Source of the DNA: Ridgeia piscesae
Lineage: Eukaryota; Annelida; Polychaeta; Sabellida; Siboglinidae
Direction of reading: 5' to 3'
Assembly: GCA_025642075.2 (NCBI GenBank)
Contig: JAODUO010001755.1
Coordinates: forward strand, 40,001-104,000
DNA: 64,000 bases
Shown: piece by piece, positions 1-10,287 of the stretch
How positions within the stretch are numbered: the stretch's first letter is position 1
Layout: each line of letters opens with the position of its first letter
Program-made: the position numbers and the translations under genes
Notes under the pieces: generated by a model
Database searches by the model: none
Seen by the model: the letters and a program-made list of their open reading frames with translations, nothing else
What the model was told of the DNA's origin: nothing

Positions 1-443
1 AAGGACAAAGTGGTCAAAGCCGAAGCAACAGTATATGTTGACAAAACCAAAATGTCAATGAAATGTAATGATGAACGTGACGTGACCTATAAGATGATAT
101 GCAAACGTACTGCTCAAAGATTAGACTAAAAGTTGTTGTCTAGTCGTTGAGCAGTAAAACAGCCGAAAGACGACCAAAGCACTCAAGAGTTAATGCCAAA
201 GACAGTTGCACTGGATCCCCAGTCGAGATAATCCAGGTTTTAATCCTATAGTGCTTAACTTACTGATTTAACTTATTCATTTACCTTGTTTATTTAATTC
301 ATAATAATTATTATAAAAAATATTAATAAAGCCAGAACCAAAATGGCACAAAGGTGACATCGCCTGTAGGTCACGAGATATTGCCAATATCGATAACGTT
401 TCCCGCTTGCTTACTCACGGAGCTGTCATGAACATATCGTAAC
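1..443. other. No confident feature
   Basis: AT-rich, non-repetitive sequence with no frame that I recognise. On the minus strand around 360-420, just beyond the polymerase-X exon, a short stretch faintly resembles the nucleotide-binding motif that would follow in that family. It contains a stop and lacks one of the expected aspartates, so I do not call it coding. Confidence 0.4.
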
Positions 444-575
444 CTCAATCTCCTCCGTCTTTTCCCTTGTCATCCTGTCCAAAATGTCCCCATAATACAT
501 CAGCCCGACCAGCTGATAGTATGTCAGGTTGGCTTTAGTCCGCAAATCCTCCAGGGTCCGAAACCCAAGTTGCAC
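444..575 (-). CDS. Exon (or relic) of DNA polymerase X family, lambda/beta-like
   Basis: On the minus strand a 44-codon open block follows a good acceptor (pyrimidine tract, then CTACAG) and ends GAG|GTTACG, a weak donor. It encodes GFRTLEDLR, then an LT..Q..GL.YY.D stretch, then R.TRE...EIE. This is the order found in the second helix-hairpin-helix and following linker of DNA polymerases lambda, beta, mu and TdT. These are gap-filling repair polymerases acting in base-excision repair and end joining in the nucleus. Both ends are phase 0. No neighbouring exon is clear. A preceding G-S-G..TG motif lies only 18 nt away in another frame, which would fit a frameshifted relic as well as a real exon. 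Homology is fairly sure; whether the gene is functional is unknown. It runs opposite to the ABLIM gene. Confidence 0.6.
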
Positions 576-1098
576 CTGTAGAAATTAACTAACCGTAAGG
601 CGTACAGACCTGTTCTGCATCCCGAGCCAAACTTTGCGGATATGTGTCGGCTAAAGGCAAAAAGTAATACGTGTAGTAATAAGTTGCTGTACCTGACATT
701 AACCATAAGTATTTCTTATGTCGGAATGTTGCTTTGTGATGGGCGCCATCTTTAAAATGGTGAATACATAAAGTAAATTTCCGAAGAAGTATTGTTCTAC
801 GTGACATCGTTTTTTTTTAAGTATGGTGACATTTGTACTGAAAACCACTGCACTATTAAAATATTGGATGAGAAGTTCATATGAAAAATACTTGAAATCA
901 TAGGCCCTACTAAATTGCGGAAACTTGTAACTGGACATATTAAAATTGCCTGCAATATTTAGCATTCCACTGCACAACGGAATAATAATTATAACATCCG
1001 CGTTTTGTACATTATTGTTCTTCAGATGTTGATAACACTGGTCTATATTATAATCATCTATAAAATTATGATAATTGGCAAACACGATAAGGTCATTA
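576..1098. other. Unassigned stretch with one minus-strand ORF
   Basis: The minus strand has a 128-codon open frame (699-1085) beginning MFANYHNF. It has no motif I recognise, and its composition is that of AT-rich noncoding DNA. It could be chance, an intron of the polymerase-X locus, or part of an unknown element. Confidence 0.3.
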
Positions 1099-1319
1099 CG
1101 CCAGTATAAGGGATGGATGTATGTGCCAGTATAAGGGATGGATGTATGTGCCAGTATAAGGGATGGATGTATGTGCCAGTATAAGGGATGGATGTATGTG
1201 CCAGTATAAGGGATGGATGTATGTGCCAGTATAAGGGGTGGATGTATGTGCCAGTATAAGGGATGGATGTATGTGCCAGTATAAGGGATGGATGTATGTG
1301 CCAGTATAAGGGATGGATG
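1099..1319. repeat. 25-bp satellite, block 1
   Basis: About nine head-to-tail copies of a 25-bp unit beginning GCCAGTATAAGGGATGG, nearly identical. The array stops abruptly at the LINE fragment and resumes at 2071, so the two blocks appear to be one array split by an insertion. The long frames here are only translations of the repeat. Confidence 0.95.
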
Positions 1320-1895
1320 CGGCTAGTCCGACCAAAACTTGACTATGCCTCTCCTATATGGAATCCACACACCACTACCCAAATTAAACATCTTGAAAAG
1401 GTACAGCACTGTACAGCCAGATTTGTCAAAAACAACCATCGACGCCAAACAGCCACAACAGACCTAATAGCCACCCTTGGATGGCCCATTCTTGAGCGAC
1501 GCAGGATTATCAAACAAGCCATGACATTTTACAAAATTTTAAATAACATAATCAACATTACACCACCATCAGGCCTACTAAAACTATCAAAAAACCGTGG
1601 CCATTACATCGCCACCAGGTGCCGCATCAACACTGCAATGTTCTCCTTTTACCCCTGTGCAATTCGCATCTGGAATATGATCCCACCACATATTACTGAA
1701 ATAGAAAATCCCATAGCTTTTCAAGCAGCAATAATGAACCTCCCCTTCACAACACCCAATCACCTAAATTGCCTGTAAAACAAACAAAAAACAAATTATA
1801 ACAAACAAACAAACATATATACAACCAAACGCATGCGCACAAGAAGCACTACAAACTCCTGCGTTAGTCCAAGTTTGGGCTGTTTGGAGTAAACA
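1320..1895 (+). pseudogene. 5'-truncated non-LTR retrotransposon, C-terminal RT region
   Basis: An open frame running to 1778 encodes the end of a LINE reverse transcriptase. It shows RPKLDYASPIWNPH, then LEKVQ..ARFV, a L.TLGW..LE.RR motif and a late AIRIWN.IP block. These are typical of the region after the RT fingers/palm in Jockey/CR1-type APE LINEs. The RT catalytic part and endonuclease are absent, so this is a 5'-truncated, dead copy. An A/C-rich 3' UTR follows (1779-1895), then a 7-bp repeat tail. It sits inside the 25-bp satellite and breaks it. Confidence 0.85.
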
Positions 1896-2070
1896 ACCTG
1901 AAACCTGAGACCTGAGACCTGAGACCTGAGACCTGAGACCTGAGACCTGAGACCTGAGACCTGAGACCTGAGACCTGAGACCTGAGACCTGAGACCTGAG
2001 ACCTGAGACCTGAGACCTGAGACCTGAGACCTGAGACCTGAGACCTGAGACCTGAGACCTGAGACCTGAG
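1896..2070 (+). repeat. (ACCTGAG)n, tail of the LINE fragment
   Basis: Twenty-five copies of a 7-bp unit, the first slightly degenerate (ACCTGAA), then 24 exact copies in 168 bp. The run starts where the LINE 3' UTR ends and stops exactly where the 25-bp satellite resumes. It therefore looks like the simple-repeat 3' tail of the insertion, later expanded. Confidence 0.9.
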
Positions 2071-3254
2071 ATGTATGTGCCAGTATAGGGAATGGATGTA
2101 TGTGCCAGTATAAAGGATGGATGTATGTGCCAGTATAGGGGATGGATGTATGTGCCAGTATAGGGGGTGGATGTATGTGCCAGTATAGGGGGTGGAGGTA
2201 TATGCCAGTATTGGGGATGGAAGTATGTGCCAGTACAGGTGATGGATGCATGTGCCAGTATAAGGGATGTATGTATGTGCCAGTATAGGGGATGGAGGTA
2301 TGTACCAGTATAAGGGATGGATGTATATGCCAGCATAGGGGATGGAAGTATGTGCCAGTATAGGGGATGGATGTATGTGCCAGTATAGGGGGTGGAGGTA
2401 TATGCCAGTATAGGGGATGGAAGTATGTGCCAGTATAGGTGATGGATGCATGTGCCAGTATAAGGGATGTATGTATGTGCCAGTATAGGGGATGGAGGTA
2501 TGTACCAGTATAGGGGATGGATGTATGTGCCAGTATAAGGGATGTATGTATGTGCCAGTATAGGGGATGGAGGTATGTGCCAGTATAGGTGATGGATGCA
2601 TGTGCCAGTATAAGGGATGTATGTATGTGCCAGTATAAGGGATGGAGGTATGTACCAGTATAGGTGATGGATGCATGTGCCAGTATAAGGGATGTATGTA
2701 TGTGCCAGTATAGGGGATGGAGGTATGTACCAGTATAGGTGATGGATGCATGTGCCAGTATAAGGGATGTATGTATGTGCCAGTATAGGGGATGGAAGTA
2801 TGTGCCAGTATAGGGGATGGAAGTATGTGCCAGTATAGGGGATGGATGTACGTGCCAGTATAAGTGATGGGTGTATGTGCCAGTATAAGGGATGTACGTA
2901 TGTGCCAGTATAGGGGATGGATGTATGTGCCAGTATAGGGGATGGATGTATGTGCCAGTATAAGTGATGGATGTAAGTGCCAGTATAAGGGATGGATGTA
3001 TGTGCCAGTATAAGGGATGGATGTATGTGCCAGTATAAGTGATGGAGGTATGTGCCAGTATAAGTGATGGATGTAAGTGCCAGTATAAGGGATGGATGTA
3101 TGTGCCAGTATAAGGGATGGATGTATGTGCCAGTATAAGTGATGGAGGTATGTGCCAGTATAGGTGATGGAGGTATGTGCCAGTTAGGGGGTGGATATAT
3201 GTGCCAGTTAGGGGGTGGAGGTATGTGCCAGTACAAGGGATGGAGGTATGTGCC
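2071..3254. repeat. 25-bp satellite, block 2
   Basis: About 47 copies of the same unit as block 1, more variable here (AAGG/AGGGG/AGGTG and GGATG/GGAGG variants, some rare). Variants recur in groups of several units, which suggests duplication of multi-unit segments. It contains the longest frames of this part of the window (about 500 codons on the minus strand), all artefacts of the repeat. Confidence 0.95.
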
Positions 3255-3379
3255 AATTCAATTAGGCACATTTGGAAATTAAAATCCTCTGCCCATCCTA
3301 GATTTAGAGGTGTCAAATTTGGATGCCAGCGGGGGTCCTGGCTACCGGTATTTCAAAGGATAGGGTCCACACAAAAGTC

Positions 3380-4096
3380 AGTCTACCAGCCCTCCACTAC
3401 AAAACAAAGATTGGAGAAACACATTTACTCTCTGGCAGGAAGGTTGGCTAATACCACAGAAATGAAGCCTTAATTTAAAAAGAGCTACGGAAATCCCTTG
3501 TAATGGAAATCTGGAAATCGAAACAATAGTATATGCTAGATTAAAATATGAGCATATTACAGTGCTATATGCTCCAACAAACAATGCAGAAATTTACGAA
3601 AAAGAAACCTTCTATTCAAGCCTTCAATCAGAAGTTGAGAAAATCTAGCGACATGACCTGCAATTATCATCGTGGGGTGTAGGACTGTAAAAATAAAATC
3701 AGAAAGTGCCGGACAGGAAAGACGTGTGAATCAAAATGGATATAGGATTATATATAACAGTGGCGATACCAACTGACTTTGACCTCACCTAACCAAAAAG
3801 ACAAGAACCACATTGATCCATTCTCATAGGTGGCAAATGGCGACGACCTTTACAAACTGAACGTGTCAGAAGAGGATCAGATGTTGGCAGTTATCATCAC
3901 AGCCTTGTTGTGGTATACTTCAAACTTAAGCTCAATAGAACGGGAACATCGAATAGGTTGTTGAAACGCTTCGGTGCGTCTAAACTGAAACACGCTGGAA
4001 TTATGAAACAGTTTGTCCTGCAGGAGGGCAACCGCTTTGCAGCGCTAGAGACAGACGAGGAAACATCTACGGAAGAAGGAAACAACAGAACAAGCA
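3380..4096 (+). pseudogene. RTE-like LINE, endonuclease domain relic
   Basis: Translated with frameshifts, this reads as the apurinic endonuclease half of an RTE/BovB-type LINE. A L.SGR.VG..HRN.. block is followed by ARLKYEHITVLYAPTNNAE and FYSSLQ.EVEK, then a degraded GGKWRRPLQT.RVRRGSDVGS.HH (the region holding the terminal SDHH of the endonuclease), then a KLKLNRTG / GNRFAALETDEE linker. Several in-frame stops show it is dead. The 48-bp satellite begins immediately afterwards, and the reading resumes beyond it at 5631. Confidence 0.75.
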
Positions 4097-5630
4097 CCAT
4101 GTCGTACACACTTACGCTGAGCATAGTTCTGAACAGAACAGGCATCATGTCGTACACACTTGCACTGAGCATAGTTCTGGACAGAACAGGCATCATGTCG
4201 TACACACTTACACTGAGCATAGTTCTGGACAGAACAGGTATCATGTCGTACACACTTACACTGAACATAGTTCTGGGCAGAACAGGCATCATGTCGTACA
4301 CACTTACACTGAACATAGTTCTGGACAGAACAGGTATCATGTCGTACACACTTACACTGAGCATAGTTCTGGACAGAACAGGCATCATGTCGTACACACT
4401 TACACTGAGCATAGTTCTGGACAGAACAGGTATCATGTCGTACACACTTACACTGAGCATAGTTCTGGGCAGAACAGGCATCATGTCGTACACACTTACA
4501 CTGAGCATAGTTCTGAACAGAACAGGTATCATGTCGTACACACTTACACTGAGCATAGTTCTGGACAGAACAGGTATCATGTCGTACACACTTACACTGA
4601 GCATAGTTCTGGACAGAACAGGCATCATGTCGTACACACTTACATTGAGCATAGTTCTGGACAGAACAGGCATCATGTCGTACACACTTACACTGAGCAT
4701 AGTTCTGGACAGAACAGGTATCTTATCGTACACACTTACATTGAGTATAGTTCTGGACAGAACATGAACCATATCGTACACACTTACACTGAGCATAGTT
4801 CCGGGACAGAACAGGCATCATGTCGTACACACTTACACTGAGCATAGTTCTGGACAGAACAGGTATCATGTCGTACACACTTACACTGAGCATAGTTCTG
4901 GACAGAACAGGCATCATGTCGTACACACTTACACTGAGCATAGTTCTGGACAGAACAGGTATCATGTCGTACACACTTACACTGAGCATAGTTCTGGGCA
5001 GAACAGGCATCATGTCGTACACACTTACACTGAGCATAGTTCTGAACAGAACAGGTATCATGTCGTACACACTTACACTGAGCATAGTTCTGGACAGAAC
5101 AGGTATCATGTCGTACACACTTACACTGAGCATAGTTCTGGACAGAACAGGCATCATGTCGTACACACTTACATTGAGCATAGTTCTGGACAGAACAGGC
5201 ATCATGTCGTACACACTTACACTGAGCATAGTTCTGGACAGAACAGGTATCTTATCGTACACACTTACATTGAGTATAGTTCTGGACAGAACATGAACCA
5301 TATCGTACACACTTACACTGAGCATAGTTCCGGGACAGAACAGGCATCATGTCGTACACACTTACACTGAGCATAGTTCTGGACAGAACAGGTATCATGT
5401 CGTACACACTTACACTGAGCATAGTTCTGGACAGAACAGGCATCATGTCGTAAACACTTACACTGAGCATAGTTCTGGGCAGAACAGGTATCATGTCGTA
5501 CACACTTACACTGAGCATAGTTCTGGACAGAACAGGTATCTTATCGTACACACTTACATTGAGTATAGTTCTGGACAGAACATGAACCATATCGTACACA
5601 CTTATACTGAGCATAGTTCTGGACAGAACA
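4097..5630. repeat. 48-bp satellite inside the RTE-like LINE
   Basis: About 32 copies of a 48-bp unit beginning ATCATGTCGTACACACTT. Because 48 is divisible by three, both strands stay open. A marked variant (AACATGAACC, then GTTCCGGGACAG with one extra base) recurs at 4761 and 5290, giving an 11-unit higher-order repeat of 529 bp. The marker appears again at 5579, 289 bp later. The array lies exactly between the endonuclease linker and the next LINE coding piece. Confidence 0.95.
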
Positions 5631-6031
5631 GAAAAAAGAAACACAAAACATGGCTGAGTGGATTAGATTAAGTTACATGGACAGTACTCAATGAAATATA
5701 GAAAGTAAAAGCCCTAGAGATGAAAGCGAAATAGATATGTGGCGGGCCAACAGTAGCAATACACTTAAATAAGAAACAAACAAAGAATTATGCTGACGTC
5801 AGACAAAGAGCAAGAAAGAATGTATGTAGAACATTTTGAAGACGTGTTAAATAGAGAAAACACACCAGAGTTAATTACCCATGACGCACCCAAAGACGTG
5901 GAGATCGGTGTAGAACATACATCCACAAAAGGAATACATAGTTGCTGCTATCAAGGTACTCAAGACCGGAAAGGCACCTGGTCATAACCAACTTAATTAT
6001 TCAAAACAGACCCAGAACTGGCAGCCAACCC
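5631..6031 (+). pseudogene. RTE-like LINE, linker and start of reverse transcriptase
   Basis: Continues the element of 3380-4096. In shifting frames it gives KKKHKTWLSG, a decayed stretch, then LTSDKEQ, EHFEDVLNRENTPE, an IKVLKTGKAPG block (the usual RT region 0/1 'K.GKAPG') and LFKTDPELAANP. All are in the order known for RTE elements. Stops and frameshifts are present. It ends where a second LINE begins, near 6032. Confidence 0.75.
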
Positions 6032-7052
6032 CATGTTAAATACCTAGGCATAGACCTAGATCAGTCATTAACTGGAGAAAGTGTGGCTGACAAGATTAGT
6101 TGTAAATCAAATGCCAAATTTAAATGTTTGTATAGACATACAAAAATATCAACATGAAAACAAAAAAACGTCTTACCACAGCATTAATACAATGTCATTT
6201 TGACTATGCATGTTCATCATGGTTCTCTGGTTTAACCAAGAAATTTAAATCCAGAATTCAGTGTACTCATAACAAGGTAATCCGTTTCATCTTAAATGCA
6301 CCAGCCAGAACCCACATCGGTTTGAGAGAGTTTAGACTGGTGAATATGCTACCAGTGGAGTCACGAGTTAAACAACTCAAATTGAACCTTGTTTACAATG
6401 TCATAAATGATAAAGCACCGAAGTATATATCTAATTTGATAAATGTAGCATGTAAGCAGCATGGCATAACTACAAGGTCTAGTGTTATGTCTTTTCGAGT
6501 GCCGTATGTTAAATCATTTGGGCAAACCTCCTTTTACTACACAGGAATTCATGCCTGGAACGAATTGCCATTTTCCATACAAAGTGTTCAGAACATGAGG
6601 CAATTTAAATGTCTACTGAAGCAGTTTTTGTTCAGTTGTCTTAATGATCAGGAAGCCAGCTCATTTATTTATTATTAATCATAATTGATTACGTAATTTT
6701 CATTTTTTACTTTTATTATTTATTAGATTTATTTATGATTTTTTGTAATAAATAACAAGGTTTTACAAAGTGTTTCTAATCAGGAGATATTTCCATACTT
6801 TTTATATTGTAATTATCAATGTCATTTACATATATTAGTAATTATTTATATCACTTATTTATTATGGTTGTTTCAGTACGTTATATTTGTCATTTCTGTC
6901 AATGTCTGTCATGTGTATATCAAGGACCACAATGGAAATAAGTGCGTGCACTTTTTGTGTTATCCGAATATTTAAATGAACCTTGTTTTTATATATTATG
7001 CATATGTGTACAATGTTTTACATTTTATATTAAATAAATCAATCAATCAAAA
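6032..7052 (+). mobile_element. 5'-truncated LINE with (TCAA)n tail
   Basis: Begins inside an RT reading HVKYLGIDLDQSLTGE..ADKI, shifts frame near 6150, then stays open to 6678. That frame encodes ALIQCHFDYACSSWFSGL, NKVIRFILNAP.RTHIG, LPVESRV.QL.LN and a WNELPFSIQS block. This is the conserved C-terminal RT extension of CR1/Jockey-type LINEs. A 350-bp AT-rich 3' UTR ends in AATAAATCAATCAATCAA, a short-repeat tail as in CR1-like families. It interrupts the older RTE-like copy. It is not functional: the catalytic RT core and endonuclease are missing. Confidence 0.85.
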
Positions 7053-7844
7053 AAGCCAAACTTATGTGTGACGGTTTAGAAAGAATTAAGAAACCATTCT
7101 CAATTATTGCTGCAAGGACCAAGTAACGAACATTTCCATAGACCATAGTGACCAGACCAACTAGAATAACTGGCGAGGCCTTTATCTTGTTGTCAGTTTT
7201 AGATTTTGAAAATAAATCTTGACAGCTAGCATCCACAAAGACAGTCTCTAGTGATTTCGCTTAACCGACTGTCGGTCGGCTGCGGAACTACGCCGAGAAG
7301 ACAGTCTGGTGATTCTGCCGACTTTTGAATTTTTAATTTTATCCGCGTGATCTATACAATGCTGCCACCTCACGGACAATGGTTAATCCTGCCGTAATTT
7401 CAATTTTTATAAACAACTGCAAATTTCTATTTCTATTTATTTTGTGTTAATATAAGTATAATTTTGAATAGTTTTTATAATACAGCATTATTTGGTAAAA
7501 GGGTATCCTTATTTAATTTGTATGTTATCCGTGTGGGGATAAACAATGCTGCCACCTCACGGATACTGGTTAATCCTGCCGTGATTCTTATTTTATAAAC
7601 AACTGTAAATTTGAATTTTTACTTATTTGTGGGTTAATATAAGTTCAATGTTGAATACTTTTCATAGGATATTATTATATTGTAAAAGTATATCGTTATT
7701 TTAATTTTTATTTCATAGTTGGCCTAAGAGCCAATCAACGTCTCTACCCTAATCTGGGGTAAGGCCGCCCTGGCGGTTAATAAAAGTAGAGCATTAGTTT
7801 CCCCAGCAGAGTTGAAGGGCTTACCTCACGGATCCTGGGTAACC
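7053..7844. other. AT-rich insertion with a diverged ~187-bp duplication
   Basis: Two blocks, starting near 7341 and 7528, share the order ATCCG.GTG, CAATGCTGCCACCTCACGGA, GGTTAATCCTGCCGT, then an AT-rich stretch, and have drifted apart. The end (7720-7840) is more GC-rich. No coding frame is recognised. It separates two parts of the RTE-like LINE and may be another inserted element. Confidence 0.45.
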
Positions 7845-8460
7845 GAGGCTAAGTCTCTACATGATACCGTGATGATACTATGGACATGTGAAATGCCACC
7901 ACATATTTTCGACCTCATCAAGCTCTTCTTCTAGAACTTGACGTGCTCTGTAGGACAGTCGGGTATTGCATTCAAAGAAAAGTCTGGGGTCGGTCAGACA
8001 AGGGTGTGTGATGTCAGCAGTCCTATATATTAAATATTGCCGCAGACTGCGTTGTGAAGAAAACAACAGAAGGACAATTACACACGAGGGATGTCGACTT
8101 TGCAAATGACATAAGCATCGTCTCTCTTTCTCGACAAGACTTATAGGAGAAAGTGGAAATAATCCTGAAAATTCGATATCAGTTTCTGTCGTTGAAGAAG
8201 AACAGCAAACCAAAGCCAACTTCACCTATACATGTGAAGCATTGCATGCAAATAAAGGGAGTGGGGTGGCAAAGTTGACATCACTAATCGAATAAACAAG
8301 TCCAAATGTGCTTTCTTCAGACTGAAACCTGTTTGGAGATCAACAATACAAAATATATATTCTAGACGAACAAAACTGAAACTAAATATCAAAACTGTGT
8401 CCTTTCCACTCTTCTCTGTGGCTCAGAATGCTGGCGTATGACAGAGCTCGATGAACACAG
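7845..8460 (+). pseudogene. RTE-like LINE, reverse transcriptase core relic
   Basis: Frameshifted reading gives PPHIFDLIKLFF, CSVGQSGIAF..KSGV.Q (RT motif B region), then DFANDISIVSLS at 8096-8131 where an active RT has F/YADD. The asparagine means the catalytic aspartate pair is lost. Later comes RINKSKCAFFRLKPVWRST, and finally GSECWRMTE.DEH, typical of the RTE C-terminus. About 120 residues expected between this and the 5631-6031 piece are missing. It ends at the junction with the next LINE. Confidence 0.75.
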
Positions 8461-8462
8461 CA

Positions 8463-9412
8463 ACACAGGTGCGCCTCATGGTTGTGTTCTGAGTCCATTT
8501 TTTTACACCTTGTATACAAATGACTGTCGTAGTATTGATTCATGCATCTACCCAATTTGTGAGGTTTTCTGATGATACACCCATGCTCGCTCTTTTGAAT
8601 GATTTTGCCTCATACCAGTCATATCTTTCTTCAGTGGTACGTTTCTCTAGTTGGTGCAGTAACAATTTTCTGCATCTGAATGTTTCCAAAACGAAAGAAA
8701 TGTGCATCGACTTCCATCGTAATAGAACTGTCATTAGTCCTATTGTCATCAACGGTGAACCTGTGGAACAGGTTGATTCATTCAAACACCTCGGTGTTAT
8801 ATTAGATGAAAAATTGTCATTTACAGAGCATGTTACAGCCGTGCAAAAGAAGTCTCAGCAGCGACTGCACGTTCTTCGAAAGTTACGAGCTTTCTATGTT
8901 GATCCACTACTTCTTCTACGCCTTTACCGTAGCATAACTGAGCCTCTCTTAACCTACTGCAGCATTTGTTACTACCCTGCTCTTTCTGTGAAAAACCGTA
9001 ACAGGCTTCTGGAAATCTCACATGTTTCTGCCAAGATCATTGGTTTACCTACACCAAAGCTCTCCGAAATAATCGACCATGCAATTTTGAAGAAAGCTCG
9101 TGCTGTCGCTACTGAGTCTGATCACCCGCTCTCTACGTTCTTCCATGTACTTCCGTCTCAAAGGAGATACCTTTGTATAAAATGTAAAACATCTCGCTAT
9201 AGCAGGAGTTTTGTGCCGATGGCCATTAGAATGGTGAATGCTAAATGAGTCATATTGATGTCACCCGGTTGAATTGTTCTTGTAGTGGATACATCTAGAA
9301 ATTCATTTGCATTTTTTTGAGACCATCCCATATATTTTAGATGTAATCATGAGTTGTAAAATGCATATCCTTTTTAAGGACAATAAAGTAAAGTGAAGTG
9401 AAGTGAAGTGAA
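8463..9412 (+). mobile_element. 5'-truncated Rex1/Babar-like LINE with (AAGTG)n tail
   Basis: Starts at TGAPHGCVLSPFFYTLYTND (RT motif B). After one frameshift near 8555 it continues as RFSDDTPMLALL (an altered Y/FADD box), VSKTKEM..DF, FKHLGVILDEKLSF, then LHVLRKLRAFYVDP, LLTYCSICYYPALS, HVSAKIIGLP and HPLSTFFHVLPS.RRY. These are the block order and wording of the Rex1/Babar group. The frame ends at 9248. A short 3' UTR holds AATAAAG and ends in four to five AAGTG repeats, the terminal microsatellite. It lacks the endonuclease and the N-terminal RT. Confidence 0.88.
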
Positions 9413-9524
9413 CTAGTGTAAAGTAAGGCAATTGTTTAGGATTTTTCTGAGCATTTATAATTTTTTTATTGATAAAACGATTTGATTAAGCAGATAGGTG
9501 GGATATGTAAATACGTTCCATCTG

Positions 9525-9800
9525 AGGTCATCATAGAACTCGATCCACACCTAGGTACGGGTGATGATATACAAGTCCCAGATTGTTGCCCATTGACATA
9601 TAACAGAAAAAGCAGTGGGTCCAGTACAGTGTCCTATGGTACCTCGGCCCAGTCTCAACTGTAAACTAGTTCTTCTGAAGATTAGCCATCTATACCCTCA
9701 ATTTGAAATCCATTTCGTGACTCCAACATTTATCCCGTAATCCTGGACCTTTCTGTTGAGGCGTGCATGTTGTACAAGCTAGTCCTTGTGTAGTCGATGC
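9525..9800 (-). pseudogene. Antisense relic of a LINE reverse transcriptase
   Basis: The minus strand, with stops and frameshifts, reads a KVQDYGINVGVTKWISN block followed by WAEVP.DTVLDPLLFLLYVNG. These match the 'YGI....W...' and 'GVPQG(S/T)VLGPLLFLLYIND' motifs common to CR1/Jockey-like RTs. Only about 90 residues remain. It marks the edge of the transposon-rich segment before the promoter-like region. Confidence 0.6.
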
Positions 9801-9915
9801 CATACACTTCGATATTCAAATATTAAACCCACATTTGGAAGTTCAGCAATCGTGTAATATCTGTGTACGAATATGTTGGCATTTTATACGTGCGTTTACG
9901 GTAATCTGGTAAGAT

Positions 9916-9940
9916 GGGCGTGGCCGTCCATTTTGATTGG
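9916..9940 (+). promoter_or_regulatory. GC box and reversed CCAAT box
   Basis: GGGCGTGG at 9916-9923 and ATTGG (CCAAT on the other strand) at 9936-9940 lie about 200 bp upstream of the TATA box, in sequence richer in CpG than its surroundings. Motif presence is seen; promoter use is inferred. Confidence 0.35.
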
Positions 9941-10140
9941 CAGCGTGGGACGAACCATTTCAGAAATAGGGTGTAAGTACTCTATGCAATATTTCACAGA
10001 TGCATGCAAGGCTATCTACGTAGGCATAGTTTATGTAAAATGAACAGTTGATTATTAAAATACCTCTTAAACTGTAAACAAACATTGATTAATAAAACTG
10101 TACGCAAGAGTGTTTCGGGCAATTAAACCTTTCACCCCTA

Positions 10141-10146
10141 TATAAA
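10141..10146 (+). promoter_or_regulatory. TATA box of the putative ABLIM promoter
   Basis: CCCCTATATAAATGG contains TATATAAA at 10139-10146. About 30 bp further on lies a CpG-rich stretch (10170-10200) suited to a transcription start. A 160-nt leader would run from there to the ATG at 10333. The local composition differs clearly from the flanking AT-rich DNA. Confidence 0.45.
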
Positions 10147-10227
10147 TGGACTCGAGACAAAATACAAACTCGCGCTGGCGTAGTCGTTCGGAAGCCTTCG
10201 AGAGGTTGTGTCTGTGCGTTTTGTTAT

Positions 10228-10287
10228 ATGTTAACTGTTTTTCGGCGTAATGTTTACGACAGGATAACAGGATTTGGACGCTTGTGA
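10228..10287 (+). other. Upstream ORF in the putative 5' UTR
   Basis: ATG at 10228 opens 19 codons ending TGA at 10285-10287, before the predicted start at 10333. A second, 5-codon upstream ORF starts at 10249. If the leader is transcribed, these could lower translation of the main frame. Confidence 0.3.

Noticed and set aside
1764..3316. Minus-strand frames of 295-506 codons (HIHPLYWH-type)
   Set aside because: Direct translation of a 25-bp satellite in all three frames; no unique sequence or domain.
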